Positions 31,737 to 41,446 of a stretch of DNA of 64,000 nt are shown here, piece by piece. Position 1 is the first letter of the stretch. Each line of letters starts with the position of its first letter. The notes below the pieces were generated by a model, which made no database searches, was not told where the DNA came from, and saw nothing but the letters and a program-made list of their open reading frames with translations. Location: positions 62,001 through 126,000 of the forward strand of contig JAEYRV010000045.1 in assembly GCA_023435305.1 (NCBI GenBank), given 5' to 3'. The stretch is from Bacillota bacterium (GTDB lineage Bacteria; Bacillota; Clostridia; Acetivibrionales; DTU013). The translations under genes were made by a program, and so were the position numbers.

Positions 31737-33191
31737 TCATTCCAATTTCTCATTGAGTATATCCCTGACGACTTCCCTCTCATCAAAGTGTATCGTTTTA
31801 TCGGCAAAGGTCTGATAGGTTTCATGGCCCTTGCCTGCCAGTACAACAACATCACCTGCGGAAGCGCCCATTACTGCATGCCTTATTGCCTCCCGGCGGT
31901 CTGTTATGCATATGTATCTGCCGGATGTCGTTTTAATGCCTTCCTCTATCTGTAATATGATAGTCTCGGGGTCCTCAGTCCTTGGATTATCAGATGTGAT
32001 CACTGTATAATCAGCAAGGCTTCCTGATATCCGTCCCATCATAGGCCGCTTTGATCTGTCCCTGTCACCTCCGCAGCCGAATACACATACCACTCTTCCC
32101 GAAGAATAATCCCTGACTGTCTCAAGTATATTTTCAAGACTATCGGGAGTATGAGCATAATCTATTATAACACTGAAATCCGTTCCTGTATCCACCAACT
32201 CTGCCCGGCCAGGCACCTGGACCCTTTCGAGTCCTGCCCTTACCGCTTCACTTCCGATCCCCAGCAGTCCGCAGACCCCTGCCGCTGCTAAAGCATTATA
32301 TACACTGAACCTGCCCGGTATATTTACTTTGAGTTTTTCCCGGTACCAGGGCGATATCATGTCGAACTCCACACTGCCAGGCAGCTTGCCGATGTTGACC
32401 GCCCTAATGTCCGAGTCGCTTTCGATACTGTATGTATGCAAATGGCATTTTGCCTCCTCAATGACTTTGGCGGCATACTGGCTGTCCTGATTGACCAGAC
32501 CTCTCCTGCACATCCTGAAGAGCATGCATTTAGCCAAAAGATACTCTTCCATGGAAGTGTGCTCCGAGGCACTTATGTGGTCCCTTGACAGATTAGTGAA
32601 CACTCCGGTGTCAAATTCACAGTACCTGACCCTGTGTAAAGCAAGCCCTTGTGATGAGACCTCCATTACAACATCCGATACATTTTCCTCCGCCATCTGA
32701 GCAAATAACTGCTGCAGGTCAAGGGATTCAGGCGTTGTCCTCTCGGAATACAGTATCCGGTCGCCTATCCTTGTGCCAAGTGTCCCGATCAGGCCTGTTT
32801 TGCGTCCCGCAGCCTCCAGTATTGCCTTTATCATGAAGCAGGTCGTAGTCTTCCCCTTGGTACCGGTAACCCCGATCAAATTAAATCTGCCCGACATATG
32901 TCCGAAGAATCTGTCTGAAACATAGGCAAGAGCTGAACGGGAATCCTTTACCATTATCACGGGCACATCAGTTTCAAAGGCCAGCGGCTTTTGTGCTATC
33001 AAAGCCGAAGCCCCATAGTCCAGCGCCTGTTCCGCAAATTCATGCCCGTCTGCCATCATGCCGTCAATGCATACAAATACGAAATCCTTCCTTGCCTTTC
33101 TCGAATCATATGCTATTCCGTTTATTTCAATGCCCGCATTTCCTCTTATGTAAAGGATATCCAACCCTGCGATCAGATCAGCCAATATCAT
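31737..33191 (-). CDS. murE: UDP-MurNAc-L-Ala-D-Glu--meso-diaminopimelate ligase
   Basis: The 484-residue ligase shows substrate domain DSRKARKDFVFVCIDG, P-loop GVTGTKGKTTT, DVVMEVSSQGLALHRV and C-terminal TSDNPRTEDP, the DNPR motif that selects meso-diaminopimelate over lysine. It therefore predicts mDAP-type peptidoglycan. AAGGAG precedes the ATG. The order pbp, murE, murF, mraY is the standard cell-wall cluster order. Confidence 0.96.
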   Translation of the reverse strand: MILADLIAGLDILYIRGNAGIEINGIAYDSRKARKDFVFVCIDGMMADGHEFAEQALDYGASALIAQKPLAFETDVPVIMVKDSRSALAYVSDRFFGHMSGRFNLIGVTGTKGKTTTCFMIKAILEAAGRKTGLIGTLGTRIGDRILYSERTTPESLDLQQLFAQMAEENVSDVVMEVSSQGLALHRVRYCEFDTGVFTNLSRDHISASEHTSMEEYLLAKCMLFRMCRRGLVNQDSQYAAKVIEEAKCHLHTYSIESDSDIRAVNIGKLPGSVEFDMISPWYREKLKVNIPGRFSVYNALAAAGVCGLLGIGSEAVRAGLERVQVPGRAELVDTGTDFSVIIDYAHTPDSLENILETVRDYSSGRVVCVFGCGGDRDRSKRPMMGRISGSLADYTVITSDNPRTEDPETIILQIEEGIKTTSGRYICITDRREAIRHAVMGASAGDVVVLAGKGHETYQTFADKTIHFDEREVVRDILNEKLE

Positions 33192-33220
33192 GGCAGCTCT
33201 CCTTTACTTTTTTACAACGA

Positions 33221-35425
33221 TCATTCTACATTGTCAAAATTCCTGAACTCTACCAGGACCACACTCCCTTTATTAACATCCTCTCCTGGTTCGTACTGCT
33301 GTTTATAAACCACTCCGTGGCCGGATACTTTTATATTCAGGTCCGCCCGGTTCATCGCATCTATGGCCTCCGACATTGTCTTGCCTGACAGATCAGGCAT
33401 TTTAACAGTCTGCTCGATCTGGGGCTTGTAGGTGTAAAGCAATACGACTGAATTTTCGGGTACGACCGCATCAGGTTTCGGAGTCTGCTCAACAACAATG
33501 CTCTCGTTATTTCCTTCTCCTTCGATACTGTATTTCAGGCCTGCCGCCTTCAGTGCCTTGACTGCTTCCGCTACAGTTTTCTTACGGACATCCGGCACAT
33601 AGACCTCTTCGGTCATCGATTTAAGATCCTCCGGGCTATACTGCCTTTCGACCTGCATGTAACTAAGTACATCTTCTGCTATCTTTCCGACAAGAGGTCC
33701 CGCTATTACGCCACCCATGTGCGAATCGCCCCTGGGATCCATCAGGACTATCAATACCACTATCTCGGGGTCATTAGCAGGAGCAAAGCCGCAGAAGGAT
33801 GCTATATATACGTCCTCTTTCGTTGTTTCAGATGTACCGGTTTTTCCTCCCACCCTGTAACCTTTGACGTATGCATTATTGCCGGTACCCTTCGGGTCGC
33901 CCACGACTCCTTCAAGTATATCCCTTACCGTTCTGGATGTCTGTTCCGATATTACCGTTCTTACCACCTGCGGCTCGTATTTCTCAACAACATTTCCATC
34001 CGAATCGGTGAGTTCCTTTATCAGCCGCGGCTTCATCAGTTTTCCGCCATTTACGAGTGCAGTATATGCCGTTGCAAGCTGTAATGGTGTTATAGTGAAT
34101 CTCTGTCCGAATGAAGCAACAGCCATGTCGATTTCCTTTGGTTTTGACTGGTATTGGGATTTTGCCTCACCCTTGAGCTCTATCCCGGTTTTTTCCATGA
34201 AGCCAAAGGCCTTCACATAGCTGTAAAAGCGATCTATCCCCAGATTCTGTGCTACCTTGACAAATGCGGGGTTACACGAGTTGTAAACAGCTTCCCTGAA
34301 GGTTTCCGTGCCGTGAGGCCTTCCGATGCGCCAGCAGTTTATCGGCTTCGGCCATCCTGTCACCTTGATGGGCAGGTCATCTGTGATCGTATCGGGAGCC
34401 ACTACTCCTTCCTCGATGCCAGCTGCTGTTGTTATGCTTTTAAAGGTAGACCCGGGTTCATATGTATCGGATATGGCTTTATTTCTCCATACGGTCTTAT
34501 TGAGTATATTGACTGAGGCGCTGGATCTTTCGACCCAATTTGACGGATCAAGGCCTTCAGTATCGACATTTGCCGGAAATGCAAAGGGAGTGTTCAGGTC
34601 GTAGTCCGGTTTTGAAACCATTGACAGGATATCTCCTGTTTTAGGATCCATTACTATACCGATGGCTCCGCCCTTTACTTTGTTGTCCACTATCGCCTTG
34701 TCAAGTGATTTTGATACCAGATACTGGATGGTCTCGTCAATTGTGAGCACTACATTAAGACCATCCTGTGCATCGATTCTTTTTTCGGAGTCTGATGGTA
34801 CGGCGCCTCCCCTGGCATCGACCTCACTGAGTATTTTGCCCGGGGTCCCCTTGAGATATTTGTCCATGACCTCCTCAATGCCGCCCATGAGTCCCTGATT
34901 GTCATCTCCTGTAAATCCAATTATGTGAGACATCAGGTTGCCGTTGGGATAGTACCTTTTGGCATCTTCATCTATATTGATGCCCTTTACTTTGTTTTCA
35001 GACATCCATGTCCTTATCCTTGTTTCGGTCTCCTTGTCTACCTTACGTTTTATTACTGCACTGTTTGCTTTCTTTGTAATAAGTCTGTATACATCGTCCC
35101 TGTTCAAGGTAAGTATCTCAGCCAATGCATCAGCTACCTCATCTACACTGAGCTTTGTATTATTTGCCACTTCATTGGGATTGCAGCTTATAGTGCCTGC
35201 CTGGACGCTGATAGCAAGTTTTTTGCCATTCCTGTCATAAATCGTTCCTCTGATAGGACTAATAACTCTGCCGGCATTCTGCTGGACAAACGCCTTTTTC
35301 TGAAGCTCACTTCCCTGAACAAACTGTATGTATGCCAGTCTTGCAATCAATGCAGCTACAATAAGAGCAAATACGACAAGCATTATGAGCAGACGTCTTT
35401 TTTGTGCCAACCCCGGTACCGCCAA
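33221..35425 (-). CDS. Class B penicillin-binding protein with two PASTA domains, SpoVD/FtsI-like
   Basis: The 734-residue protein has a short cytoplasmic tail, one membrane helix (about 10-32), a dimerisation domain (RGTIYDRNGKKLAIS), a transpeptidase domain with SxxK in PGSTFKSIT, SxN in YNSCNPAF and KTG in GGKTGTSET, and two C-terminal PASTA repeats (about 600-734). It cross-links septal or spore-cortex peptidoglycan; SpoVD in Bacillus has one PASTA and PBP2B two, so the assignment is open. A TTG at 35425 preceded by GGGGGAGATCAAT fits best; the earlier frame includes a hydrophobic stretch unlike the family. Confidence 0.92.
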   Translation of the reverse strand: MAVPGLAQKRRLLIMLVVFALIVAALIARLAYIQFVQGSELQKKAFVQQNAGRVISPIRGTIYDRNGKKLAISVQAGTISCNPNEVANNTKLSVDEVADALAEILTLNRDDVYRLITKKANSAVIKRKVDKETETRIRTWMSENKVKGINIDEDAKRYYPNGNLMSHIIGFTGDDNQGLMGGIEEVMDKYLKGTPGKILSEVDARGGAVPSDSEKRIDAQDGLNVVLTIDETIQYLVSKSLDKAIVDNKVKGGAIGIVMDPKTGDILSMVSKPDYDLNTPFAFPANVDTEGLDPSNWVERSSASVNILNKTVWRNKAISDTYEPGSTFKSITTAAGIEEGVVAPDTITDDLPIKVTGWPKPINCWRIGRPHGTETFREAVYNSCNPAFVKVAQNLGIDRFYSYVKAFGFMEKTGIELKGEAKSQYQSKPKEIDMAVASFGQRFTITPLQLATAYTALVNGGKLMKPRLIKELTDSDGNVVEKYEPQVVRTVISEQTSRTVRDILEGVVGDPKGTGNNAYVKGYRVGGKTGTSETTKEDVYIASFCGFAPANDPEIVVLIVLMDPRGDSHMGGVIAGPLVGKIAEDVLSYMQVERQYSPEDLKSMTEEVYVPDVRKKTVAEAVKALKAAGLKYSIEGEGNNESIVVEQTPKPDAVVPENSVVLLYTYKPQIEQTVKMPDLSGKTMSEAIDAMNRADLNIKVSGHGVVYKQQYEPGEDVNKGSVVLVEFRNFDNVE

Positions 35426-35562
35426 ATTGATCTCCCCCTCAGAAACAATATCCCGCAATAATATAAAAAAGACTATAGACCGTGCAAAATAACATTTTAC
35501 ACTATCCACAGTCTATGCTTGCCTTTGAATGCCGTACTCACCCTGTCATGGAGCTCCGGCTG

Positions 35563-36051
35563 CTACTCGAGCAGCTTGATCAGTCCGGATGCTTTATCGG
35601 CTAAGGCGCCTATGATGCTTTCATCATTTCCGGCCTGAGCTTTCGATGTCATCACAACAGTATAATCGTTTCTCGGCACTTTTATATATATGATCTGGCT
35701 TTTATCCGGCATCTGCATGCCAAGCCTTTTTTCAGCGGCTTCCTTTATTTCATTCAGATCTGTTTTTGTTTCTATCTGTACCTTCAGGACAGAGTTTTCA
35801 TTTCTGATTTTCTCGTAGTCCTTTTCCAGTTTATTCAGATCATAGCTCACCTTTGTAATTATAGCATATCTGCACATCACAGCAAGTCCTGCTGCCAATA
35901 CGGCAATTATTGCCACAACCATTCTGAGTTTGATCTTCTTGTTGCTTTTATAACGTTTTTTTGCCTTCAGTACCTTGTTTTCTTCATATACATCGTATTC
36001 AAGCTGTCTTGCCGCCGAACCGTGTACATATTCATAATCCTTTTGTATCAA
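35563..36051 (-). CDS. ftsL: FtsL/DivIC-like division protein
   Basis: The 162-residue bitopic protein has a basic cytoplasmic N-terminus (KAKKRYKSNKKIKLRM), one membrane helix (about 44-64) and an extracellular coiled coil (YDLNKLEKDYEKIRNENSVLKVQIE) followed by EAAEKRLGMQMPDKSQIIYIKV, the FtsL signature. TTG at 36051 follows GAGGTG at six bases. Position between rsmH and the transpeptidase is that of ftsL in Gram-positive cell-wall clusters. It should scaffold the divisome. Confidence 0.82.
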   Translation of the reverse strand: MIQKDYEYVHGSAARQLEYDVYEENKVLKAKKRYKSNKKIKLRMVVAIIAVLAAGLAVMCRYAIITKVSYDLNKLEKDYEKIRNENSVLKVQIETKTDLNEIKEAAEKRLGMQMPDKSQIIYIKVPRNDYTVVMTSKAQAGNDESIIGALADKASGLIKLLE

Positions 36052-36347
36052 TTCTATTCACCTCATAAGTGATTTATGACATACCGCTGATTCAGTGATC
36101 TTTTGTATATTGTTGCTTTCTTCCTTGGTAAAATTTCTTTTTGCTTTTGTAGATTGATACATTTTTCTTTGGTATTTTGCCTGTTAGTGTTTTATCTTTA
36201 GTGTATCGCTGCCTTTCTGATGCTTAATGCATCAGTAACTGCATTTTATCCCTTGTATCTCGATCATTTATCCTGTGTAACTCCTCATTTATCCAATGTT
36301 TATATATAAAATTAATCTTTAGTATCGAATTTGTTTTCCCTATTCTT
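36052..36347. other. Intergenic region between rsmH and ftsL
   Basis: This is 296 bases, unusually long inside this cluster and AT-rich. I see no open frame, hairpin terminator or clear promoter. Confidence 0.3.
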
Positions 36348-37286
36348 TTACAGCTTCACTGCCGTTCTCAGCTTTGCGCTTCTGGAGCGTGGATTTTCTT
36401 CCACTTCCTTCTCTGACGGCAGTATGGGTTTTCTGGTCAAAACTTTCAATGTGGGCTTTTTGCCGCATATACATACCGGAAATGACGGCGGGCATGTACA
36501 CGGTTTTTCTCGTCTCTGGAATTCATTTTTTACTATTCTGTCCTCCAGAGAGTGAAAGGTTATTATACTCAGCCTTCCTCCCGGCTTTAGCAGTCCCATC
36601 GCACCCTCTATGGCATCCTCGAGTGCTGCCAGTTCATCGTTGACTGCGATCCTTAATGCCTGAAAGGTTCTTTTTGCCGGATGCGGCCCTTCTCGTCTTG
36701 CCTGCGCCGGTATTGCCGCTTTAATGATTTCCACCAGCTGTCCTGTGGTCTCGATCCTTTTTTCTTTTCTCGCTTCAGTTATAAATGCCGCGATCCTTGC
36801 TGCCCAGTTCTCTTCGCCATAATCGCTTATGATCTTCTTTATTTCCTTTTCATCATATGTATTTACGATCTCTGCGGCATCCAATCCGCGGCTCCTGTCC
36901 ATCCTCATGTCCAGCGGAGCATCCTGCTGGTAGCTGAAACCCCTTTCAGCCTCATCCAGCTGATGGGATGAAACTCCTATATCCAGCAATATCCCATCCA
37001 CCGCTTCGATACCCTGCTGAGTGACCAGCTGTCCCATGTTTCTGAAATTTCCACTGATGAGTATCAATCCTGCATCATGTTTCAGTTTACCAAGCCGCTC
37101 TCCTGCTACCTCGATTGCTGTCTGATCCTGGTCGATCCCGATGAGGGTGCCCTTGTCCAGTCTTTTGATGATCTCGGAGGAATGGCCCGCGCCGCCCAGA
37201 GTTCCGTCTATGTATGTCCCGTCCTTGTCTATGTTCAGGCTGTCGATACATTCATTCAATAAAACAGGTCTGTGCTCGAATTCCAT
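36348..37286 (-). CDS. rsmH: 16S rRNA (cytosine1402-N4)-methyltransferase
   Basis: The 312-residue methyltransferase has HRPVLLNECIDSL, the SAM-binding YIDGTLGGAGHS, GILLDIGVSSHQLDEAERGFSY, PLDMRMD, and C-terminal ITFHSLEDRIVKNEF and RSRSAKLRTA. It methylates 16S rRNA at C1402. GGAGGATAAACC precedes the ATG. mraZ lies 29 bases upstream, the usual pairing at the head of the division cluster. Confidence 0.96.
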   Translation of the reverse strand: MEFEHRPVLLNECIDSLNIDKDGTYIDGTLGGAGHSSEIIKRLDKGTLIGIDQDQTAIEVAGERLGKLKHDAGLILISGNFRNMGQLVTQQGIEAVDGILLDIGVSSHQLDEAERGFSYQQDAPLDMRMDRSRGLDAAEIVNTYDEKEIKKIISDYGEENWAARIAAFITEARKEKRIETTGQLVEIIKAAIPAQARREGPHPAKRTFQALRIAVNDELAALEDAIEGAMGLLKPGGRLSIITFHSLEDRIVKNEFQRREKPCTCPPSFPVCICGKKPTLKVLTRKPILPSEKEVEENPRSRSAKLRTAVKL

Positions 37287-37315
37287 GGTTTATCCTCCGG
37301 CAGTGATTTTCAGTC

Positions 37316-37747
37316 CTAGATGCCCAGCATCGCAAATGTATCGGACAAGCTTTCAGGACTAAGGCTTTCACCACTCATGTATTTTTCCCACCTGTCCTTG
37401 CTCCATACTTCGACTCTGTTGCCGACACCCACGATGCTGATATCCTTTTCAAGTCCTGCATGTCCTCTGAGCTCCTGCGGCACCAGTATCCTTGAATGCC
37501 CGTCCATCTCGCACTGAGCAGCGCTTGAGAAGAAAAACCTGCTGAATTCACGAGCTTTGTTGTTCGAAAGCGGCAGTGTCTCTATTTTCTCAACCAGACT
37601 GTCCCATTTGGGCATGGAAAAGATGAAAAGACAGCCTTCCAGCCCTTTTGTTATCATGAATTTCAAATTCAACTCGTCCCTGAAGGCCGCAGGAATTATT
37701 ATCCTTCCCTTCGGGTCTACAGTATGCTGAAATTCACCATAGAACAA
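37316..37747 (-). CDS. mraZ: Transcriptional regulator MraZ
   Basis: The 143-residue protein has two SpoVT-AbrB-like halves: GEFQHTVDPKGRIIIPAAFRDEL and AQCEMDGHSRILVPQELR, with DxKGR and the matching DGHSR motif. MraZ binds repeats upstream of its own operon and represses it in E. coli. Four regularly spaced GTGG-type repeats lie 20 to 57 bases upstream of the ATG here, so autoregulation is likely. It is the first gene of the division cluster. Confidence 0.95.
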   Translation of the reverse strand: MFYGEFQHTVDPKGRIIIPAAFRDELNLKFMITKGLEGCLFIFSMPKWDSLVEKIETLPLSNNKAREFSRFFFSSAAQCEMDGHSRILVPQELRGHAGLEKDISIVGVGNRVEVWSKDRWEKYMSGESLSPESLSDTFAMLGI

Positions 37748-37767
37748 TCACTTCACCTCACACACGT

Positions 37768-37804
37768 CACTTTCGTTCCACTTCAACCCACTTTGTCCCA
37801 CTTC
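37768..37804 (-). promoter_or_regulatory. MraZ operator (four direct repeats)
   Basis: On the minus strand the repeats AAGTGGGACA, AAGTGGGTTG, AAGTGGAACG and AAAGTGACG follow one another at spacings of 10, 10 and 11 bases. This fits the AAGTGG / TGGG direct-repeat boxes described for MraZ. The likely promoter is just upstream, with an extended -10 TGCTATAAA near 37813-37821. Confidence 0.75.
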
Positions 37805-37902
37805 TCTTTAATTTTATAGCAAATTCTGTGAATAATCAAGATATAATCGGAATATTTTTTAAGATAGGCAAAAAGTCCTAGTAAGTGATGCACAAAACAG
37901 CA

Positions 37903-37930
37903 CAAAAAAACGGCTCCCGTTTGAGAGCCG
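37903..37930 (-). terminator. rodA terminator
   Basis: CGGCTC and GAGCCG arms around an 8-base loop are followed on the minus strand by TTTTTTT. It separates rodA from mraZ. Confidence 0.85.
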
Positions 37931-37949
37931 CTGCATATTGAAATCTATT

Positions 37950-39128
37950 TTATTGTGAACTGTTGAATATGGTCTTCTTTCGCCGCATCGAAATGCTCAG
38001 TAAAATACCGATGTTAAGATAATTTGCTATCAATGAGCTGTTGCCCTGGCTTACAAAGGGCAGCGGTATACCGGTGACCGGCATTACACCTATGCACATC
38101 CCAATATTCTCAATAAAATGGAAGCCCAGCATGGCGGCAACACAGATAGCCATATAGGAGCCGTACATGTCTCTTGCGCTCATCGATATCTGAATTATCC
38201 TGAACAGCAGGAAGAACACGATCAGTACAAATATTACCGAGCCGATGAATCCCATTTCCTCGCCGATGACCGAAAAAATAAAGTCAGTTTCATTTGCAGG
38301 TACATTGAACATACTGGATGTGCCGCTCTCCCGCAGTCCGTAGAATATCCCCTTGCCGAAAATCTGGCCCGAGCCTATTGTGACTTTTGAACGGTATACC
38401 TGAAGCCCGGCGCCCAGCAGATCATTTTCAGGGAAGATGAAGGTCAGTATCCTGTTCCTGATGTGATCAAAACGCTTCATTGGAAGGACATAGAGCCAAA
38501 TGATCGGAGCGGCGGCAGCAAAAGCGCCTATAGCTATAAGAAAATACTTATATGGGATCCCATATATGAAAAGCAGCACTACAAACGCAAATACAAAAAC
38601 CATTGCAGTTCCGACATCCGGCTGGAGCAGAACCAGACCAATGGGAAGCAGAGCATAAATTATCAGCTTTACGACATTTTTTCCGACATTCTTGCCTTCC
38701 TTCAGTCTTTCGAAAAAGAGAGGCACAATTACCACATATGCGACTTTTGATAACTCAGACGGCTGGAAGCCTCCTATAACAGGCACCTCGATCCAGCCCA
38801 TCGTTCCGTTGGTCTCTTTTCCGATAATCAGCACTAAAACAAGCAGGGCAATACTCCCAAGATACAATACGATTCCAAGTGTCTTGAAATCCTTGTAGTC
38901 AATAGCGCTTATAACAATTGCCGCAATTATGCCTATTCCCAGGCAGATGACCTGCTTGAGCCAGACATTGGAAACCCCTGGCACAAGCGTATCCGTACTG
39001 CTCGGACTGCCAAGAGCGCTTCTTAAAGCTATGATACCATATGCCGACAACAAAAGGACAGCCGCAAAAAGCGGATAATCAAACTGTTTAAAGTAGTCGG
39101 TGCCTTTCGTTTTCTCTACATAATACAT
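37950..39128 (-). CDS. rodA: RodA/FtsW-family SEDS protein
   Basis: The 392-residue membrane protein has about ten helices and SEDS motifs GFQPSELSKVAYVV, LLQPDVGTAMVFVFAF, ETDFIFSVIGEEMGFIGS and MPVTGIPLPFVSQGNSSLIANYLNIGILLS. The PDVGT and SQGNS motifs favour RodA over FtsW, that is, elongation rather than division. GGGTGGATTAA precedes the ATG. lgt lies 22 bases upstream, so the two are cotranscribed. Confidence 0.88.
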   Translation of the reverse strand: MYYVEKTKGTDYFKQFDYPLFAAVLLLSAYGIIALRSALGSPSSTDTLVPGVSNVWLKQVICLGIGIIAAIVISAIDYKDFKTLGIVLYLGSIALLVLVLIIGKETNGTMGWIEVPVIGGFQPSELSKVAYVVIVPLFFERLKEGKNVGKNVVKLIIYALLPIGLVLLQPDVGTAMVFVFAFVVLLFIYGIPYKYFLIAIGAFAAAAPIIWLYVLPMKRFDHIRNRILTFIFPENDLLGAGLQVYRSKVTIGSGQIFGKGIFYGLRESGTSSMFNVPANETDFIFSVIGEEMGFIGSVIFVLIVFFLLFRIIQISMSARDMYGSYMAICVAAMLGFHFIENIGMCIGVMPVTGIPLPFVSQGNSSLIANYLNIGILLSISMRRKKTIFNSSQ

Positions 39129-39150
39129 TTAATCCACCCTGGTTGTCAGC

Positions 39151-40116
39151 TTAAGCCTCTTCCTTCTCATCTGCTTCCACAGTCTTCGTCTCAGATTCCG
39201 CCTCGCTTACCGCTTCCTCTTCTTCCTTCATTTTCATCAAAAGCGATCCGTATTGACTTTGTCCCAGCACTGCCGGTTCTGCATCCTTGATCCTCCTGCT
39301 TTTTGCCCTTCTGTATACGAAAAGCAGCAGACCAGCTGCAAGCAGCACCACCGACAGCAGCTGTGATACCCTCAGGCTGCCAAGATAAAGGCTGTCCGTC
39401 CTCAGGCCCTCGATTAAGGCTCTGCCGGCTCCATACAGCATCAGATAAAGGAAAAGGACCTCACCTTCCACCTTTTTCTTCTTTCTGTAGTTCGCAAGAA
39501 AAAGAAAAATTGCTATATCCAATAATGATTCATACAAAAACGTCGGATGAACGCCCCATTTGGAATAATCCACCGACTGCATCGTATATGAAAGATAGTC
39601 ATTTATCACGGTGCCGTTCATTCTCCAGGGAAGTGTGGTCGGGGCACCGAAGGCCTCCTGATTGAAGAAGTTGCCCCAGCGTCCGATGCCTTGTCCAAGC
39701 GCAAGATACGGTATACCAAAGTCAACAAGATGCAGGAATGTGAACTTTTTCTTTTTTGCATAGAGCCATGCTGTCAGCAAGGCTCCGATAACGCCTCCAT
39801 ATATCGCCAGACCTCCGTCTCTGATCTTTATTATACTGATCAGATCGCTTTTATACTGATCCCAGCTGAAAGCAACGTAAAAAAGTCTGGCAAAGACAAT
39901 TGCAACCGGAGCCGCAAACAGAACCAGATCAAGTATATTGTCCGGCTCAAGGTCATATTTCTTGCAGCTTTTTATCCCAAGAAGCACTGCTAAAAGAAAC
40001 GCAAGCGCAATTATGATCCCATACCAATATATCTCAATATTGAATACGGTAAAAGCATACCTTCTGATATCAAATTCCAGTCCGAATCCTGGAAAGCTGA
40101 CATTGTTCAAATCCAA
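39151..40116 (-). CDS. lgt: Prolipoprotein diacylglyceryl transferase
   Basis: The 321-residue membrane enzyme contains the Lgt signature GRWGNFFNQEAFG, catalytic-region HPTFLYESLLD, GGLAIYGGVIGA and RALIEGLRTDSL. It attaches diacylglycerol to the lipobox cysteine of prelipoproteins, including the one encoded at 1568-2572. A charged C-terminal extension (EEEEAVSEAESETKTVEADEKEEA) of about 50 residues is longer than in E. coli Lgt. The start is TTG after GAGGGGGCG. Confidence 0.94.
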   Translation of the reverse strand: MDLNNVSFPGFGLEFDIRRYAFTVFNIEIYWYGIIIALAFLLAVLLGIKSCKKYDLEPDNILDLVLFAAPVAIVFARLFYVAFSWDQYKSDLISIIKIRDGGLAIYGGVIGALLTAWLYAKKKKFTFLHLVDFGIPYLALGQGIGRWGNFFNQEAFGAPTTLPWRMNGTVINDYLSYTMQSVDYSKWGVHPTFLYESLLDIAIFLFLANYRKKKKVEGEVLFLYLMLYGAGRALIEGLRTDSLYLGSLRVSQLLSVVLLAAGLLLFVYRRAKSRRIKDAEPAVLGQSQYGSLLMKMKEEEEAVSEAESETKTVEADEKEEA

Positions 40117-40141
40117 CGCCCCCTCATGCCGGCCGCATTGT

Positions 40142-41422
40142 TCAAACAGGCTTGATCACTGACATGGCAAGTTTATCCTGATTGAAATGCTCATTTAATA
40201 TTTCACTAACGTATTTAAATGATATTTTATCATAAACCTGCAAATAGTCAAACATGTTGACGCCTTTAAAGTACACCGGAATGAATGAGTGGGATATTTT
40301 TTCCACCGAGTTGAACTGCCTCATATATCTGCCATACATGGATCTGATAAGCCTGTCGTAGGATGCTTTGTCAAGGCCCTTTCTTTTTATTTCCTCCACT
40401 GCACTGCTGAAGCTTTCCTTTACCTTCATCGGATCGGAAGAATCACCTCCGAGAATCGAAAAACAGTAGCCCTTTTCGATCGTAAAATCCATATCAAACG
40501 AGGAATTTATCAATCCCTCGTTGTAGAGCCTCTCATACAGCTCCGAGCTTCTTCCTGCTATCATCTGCAGCAGGACTTTTACAGCAGTTTCATACATAAG
40601 AAGATCTATACCGCTTCCATTGAAACTATCCTTGTATCCCATCTGAAACATCGGCATCGATACTGCAAGAGACTGCTCGGCATAATCGGTCCTGATCCTG
40701 CTGGGCTCATCCGGGTAGATCCTTTTTATACCGGGTCTCGGGTCCTTTTTTTCGATCGCGGCCTCCACCCTTTCAAAGACACTCTGCGGTTCCACATCCC
40801 CCACAACAACCACTATCATATTTGAAGGGTGATAGAAGGTATTATAGCATTTATACAAGGTATCCCTGTCTATCCGGCTTATACTGTCTATAGTGCCGGC
40901 GATATCGATCCTGACAGGCATTTTTTCATAAAACGCGCCAAGCAGGTTGTAAAACGACCTGTAACCCGGATTGTCCTGATACATCATTATTTCCTGTCCG
41001 ATGATGCCCTTCTCCTTTTCCACGCTCTCCTCGGTGATATAAGGGTGTTGGACGTAATTGAGCAGCAGTCCGAGATTTTCATCGAATTTATCGGTGCATG
41101 AAAAAAGATAGACTGTCTGGTTAAAACTGGTATACGCATTCGGATTCGAACCCAGCGCCGAAAACTTATCCATGACGCTGCCGTCTTCCTGTTCAAAAAG
41201 CTTATGCTCCAGAAAATGCGCAATACCGTCCGGGACCCTGGTCGCCTTCTCCTCACCGGGGATCACGAACTCGTTGTCTATGGACCCGTAGTGAGTGGCA
41301 AATGAAGCATACTTTTTGGAGTAGCCCTTTCTTGGTATCACAAAGGCCTTTAATCCGCTGCTGTGCTCATAGCTGTATAATATTTCTCCGGCCTTTTCAT
41401 ATTGTAGCTTTTCAATATTCAT
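40142..41422 (-). CDS. M16-family metallopeptidase, YfmH-like
   Basis: The 426-residue protein has the inverted zinc motif HFLEHKLFE (HxxEH) with the downstream Glu in EKEKGIIGQEIMMYQDNPGY, so it should be an active zinc protease half, plus a second non-catalytic domain. It pairs with the preceding gene, which lacks zinc ligands, as in the YfmF/YfmH pair linked to EF-P modification in B. subtilis. The second ATG (41422) is nine bases after AGGAG; the first (41428) is too close. Confidence 0.85.
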   Translation of the reverse strand: MNIEKLQYEKAGEILYSYEHSSGLKAFVIPRKGYSKKYASFATHYGSIDNEFVIPGEEKATRVPDGIAHFLEHKLFEQEDGSVMDKFSALGSNPNAYTSFNQTVYLFSCTDKFDENLGLLLNYVQHPYITEESVEKEKGIIGQEIMMYQDNPGYRSFYNLLGAFYEKMPVRIDIAGTIDSISRIDRDTLYKCYNTFYHPSNMIVVVVGDVEPQSVFERVEAAIEKKDPRPGIKRIYPDEPSRIRTDYAEQSLAVSMPMFQMGYKDSFNGSGIDLLMYETAVKVLLQMIAGRSSELYERLYNEGLINSSFDMDFTIEKGYCFSILGGDSSDPMKVKESFSSAVEEIKRKGLDKASYDRLIRSMYGRYMRQFNSVEKISHSFIPVYFKGVNMFDYLQVYDKISFKYVSEILNEHFNQDKLAMSVIKPV

Positions 41423-41446
41423 TGTCATATCTCCTCAATAAAATCT

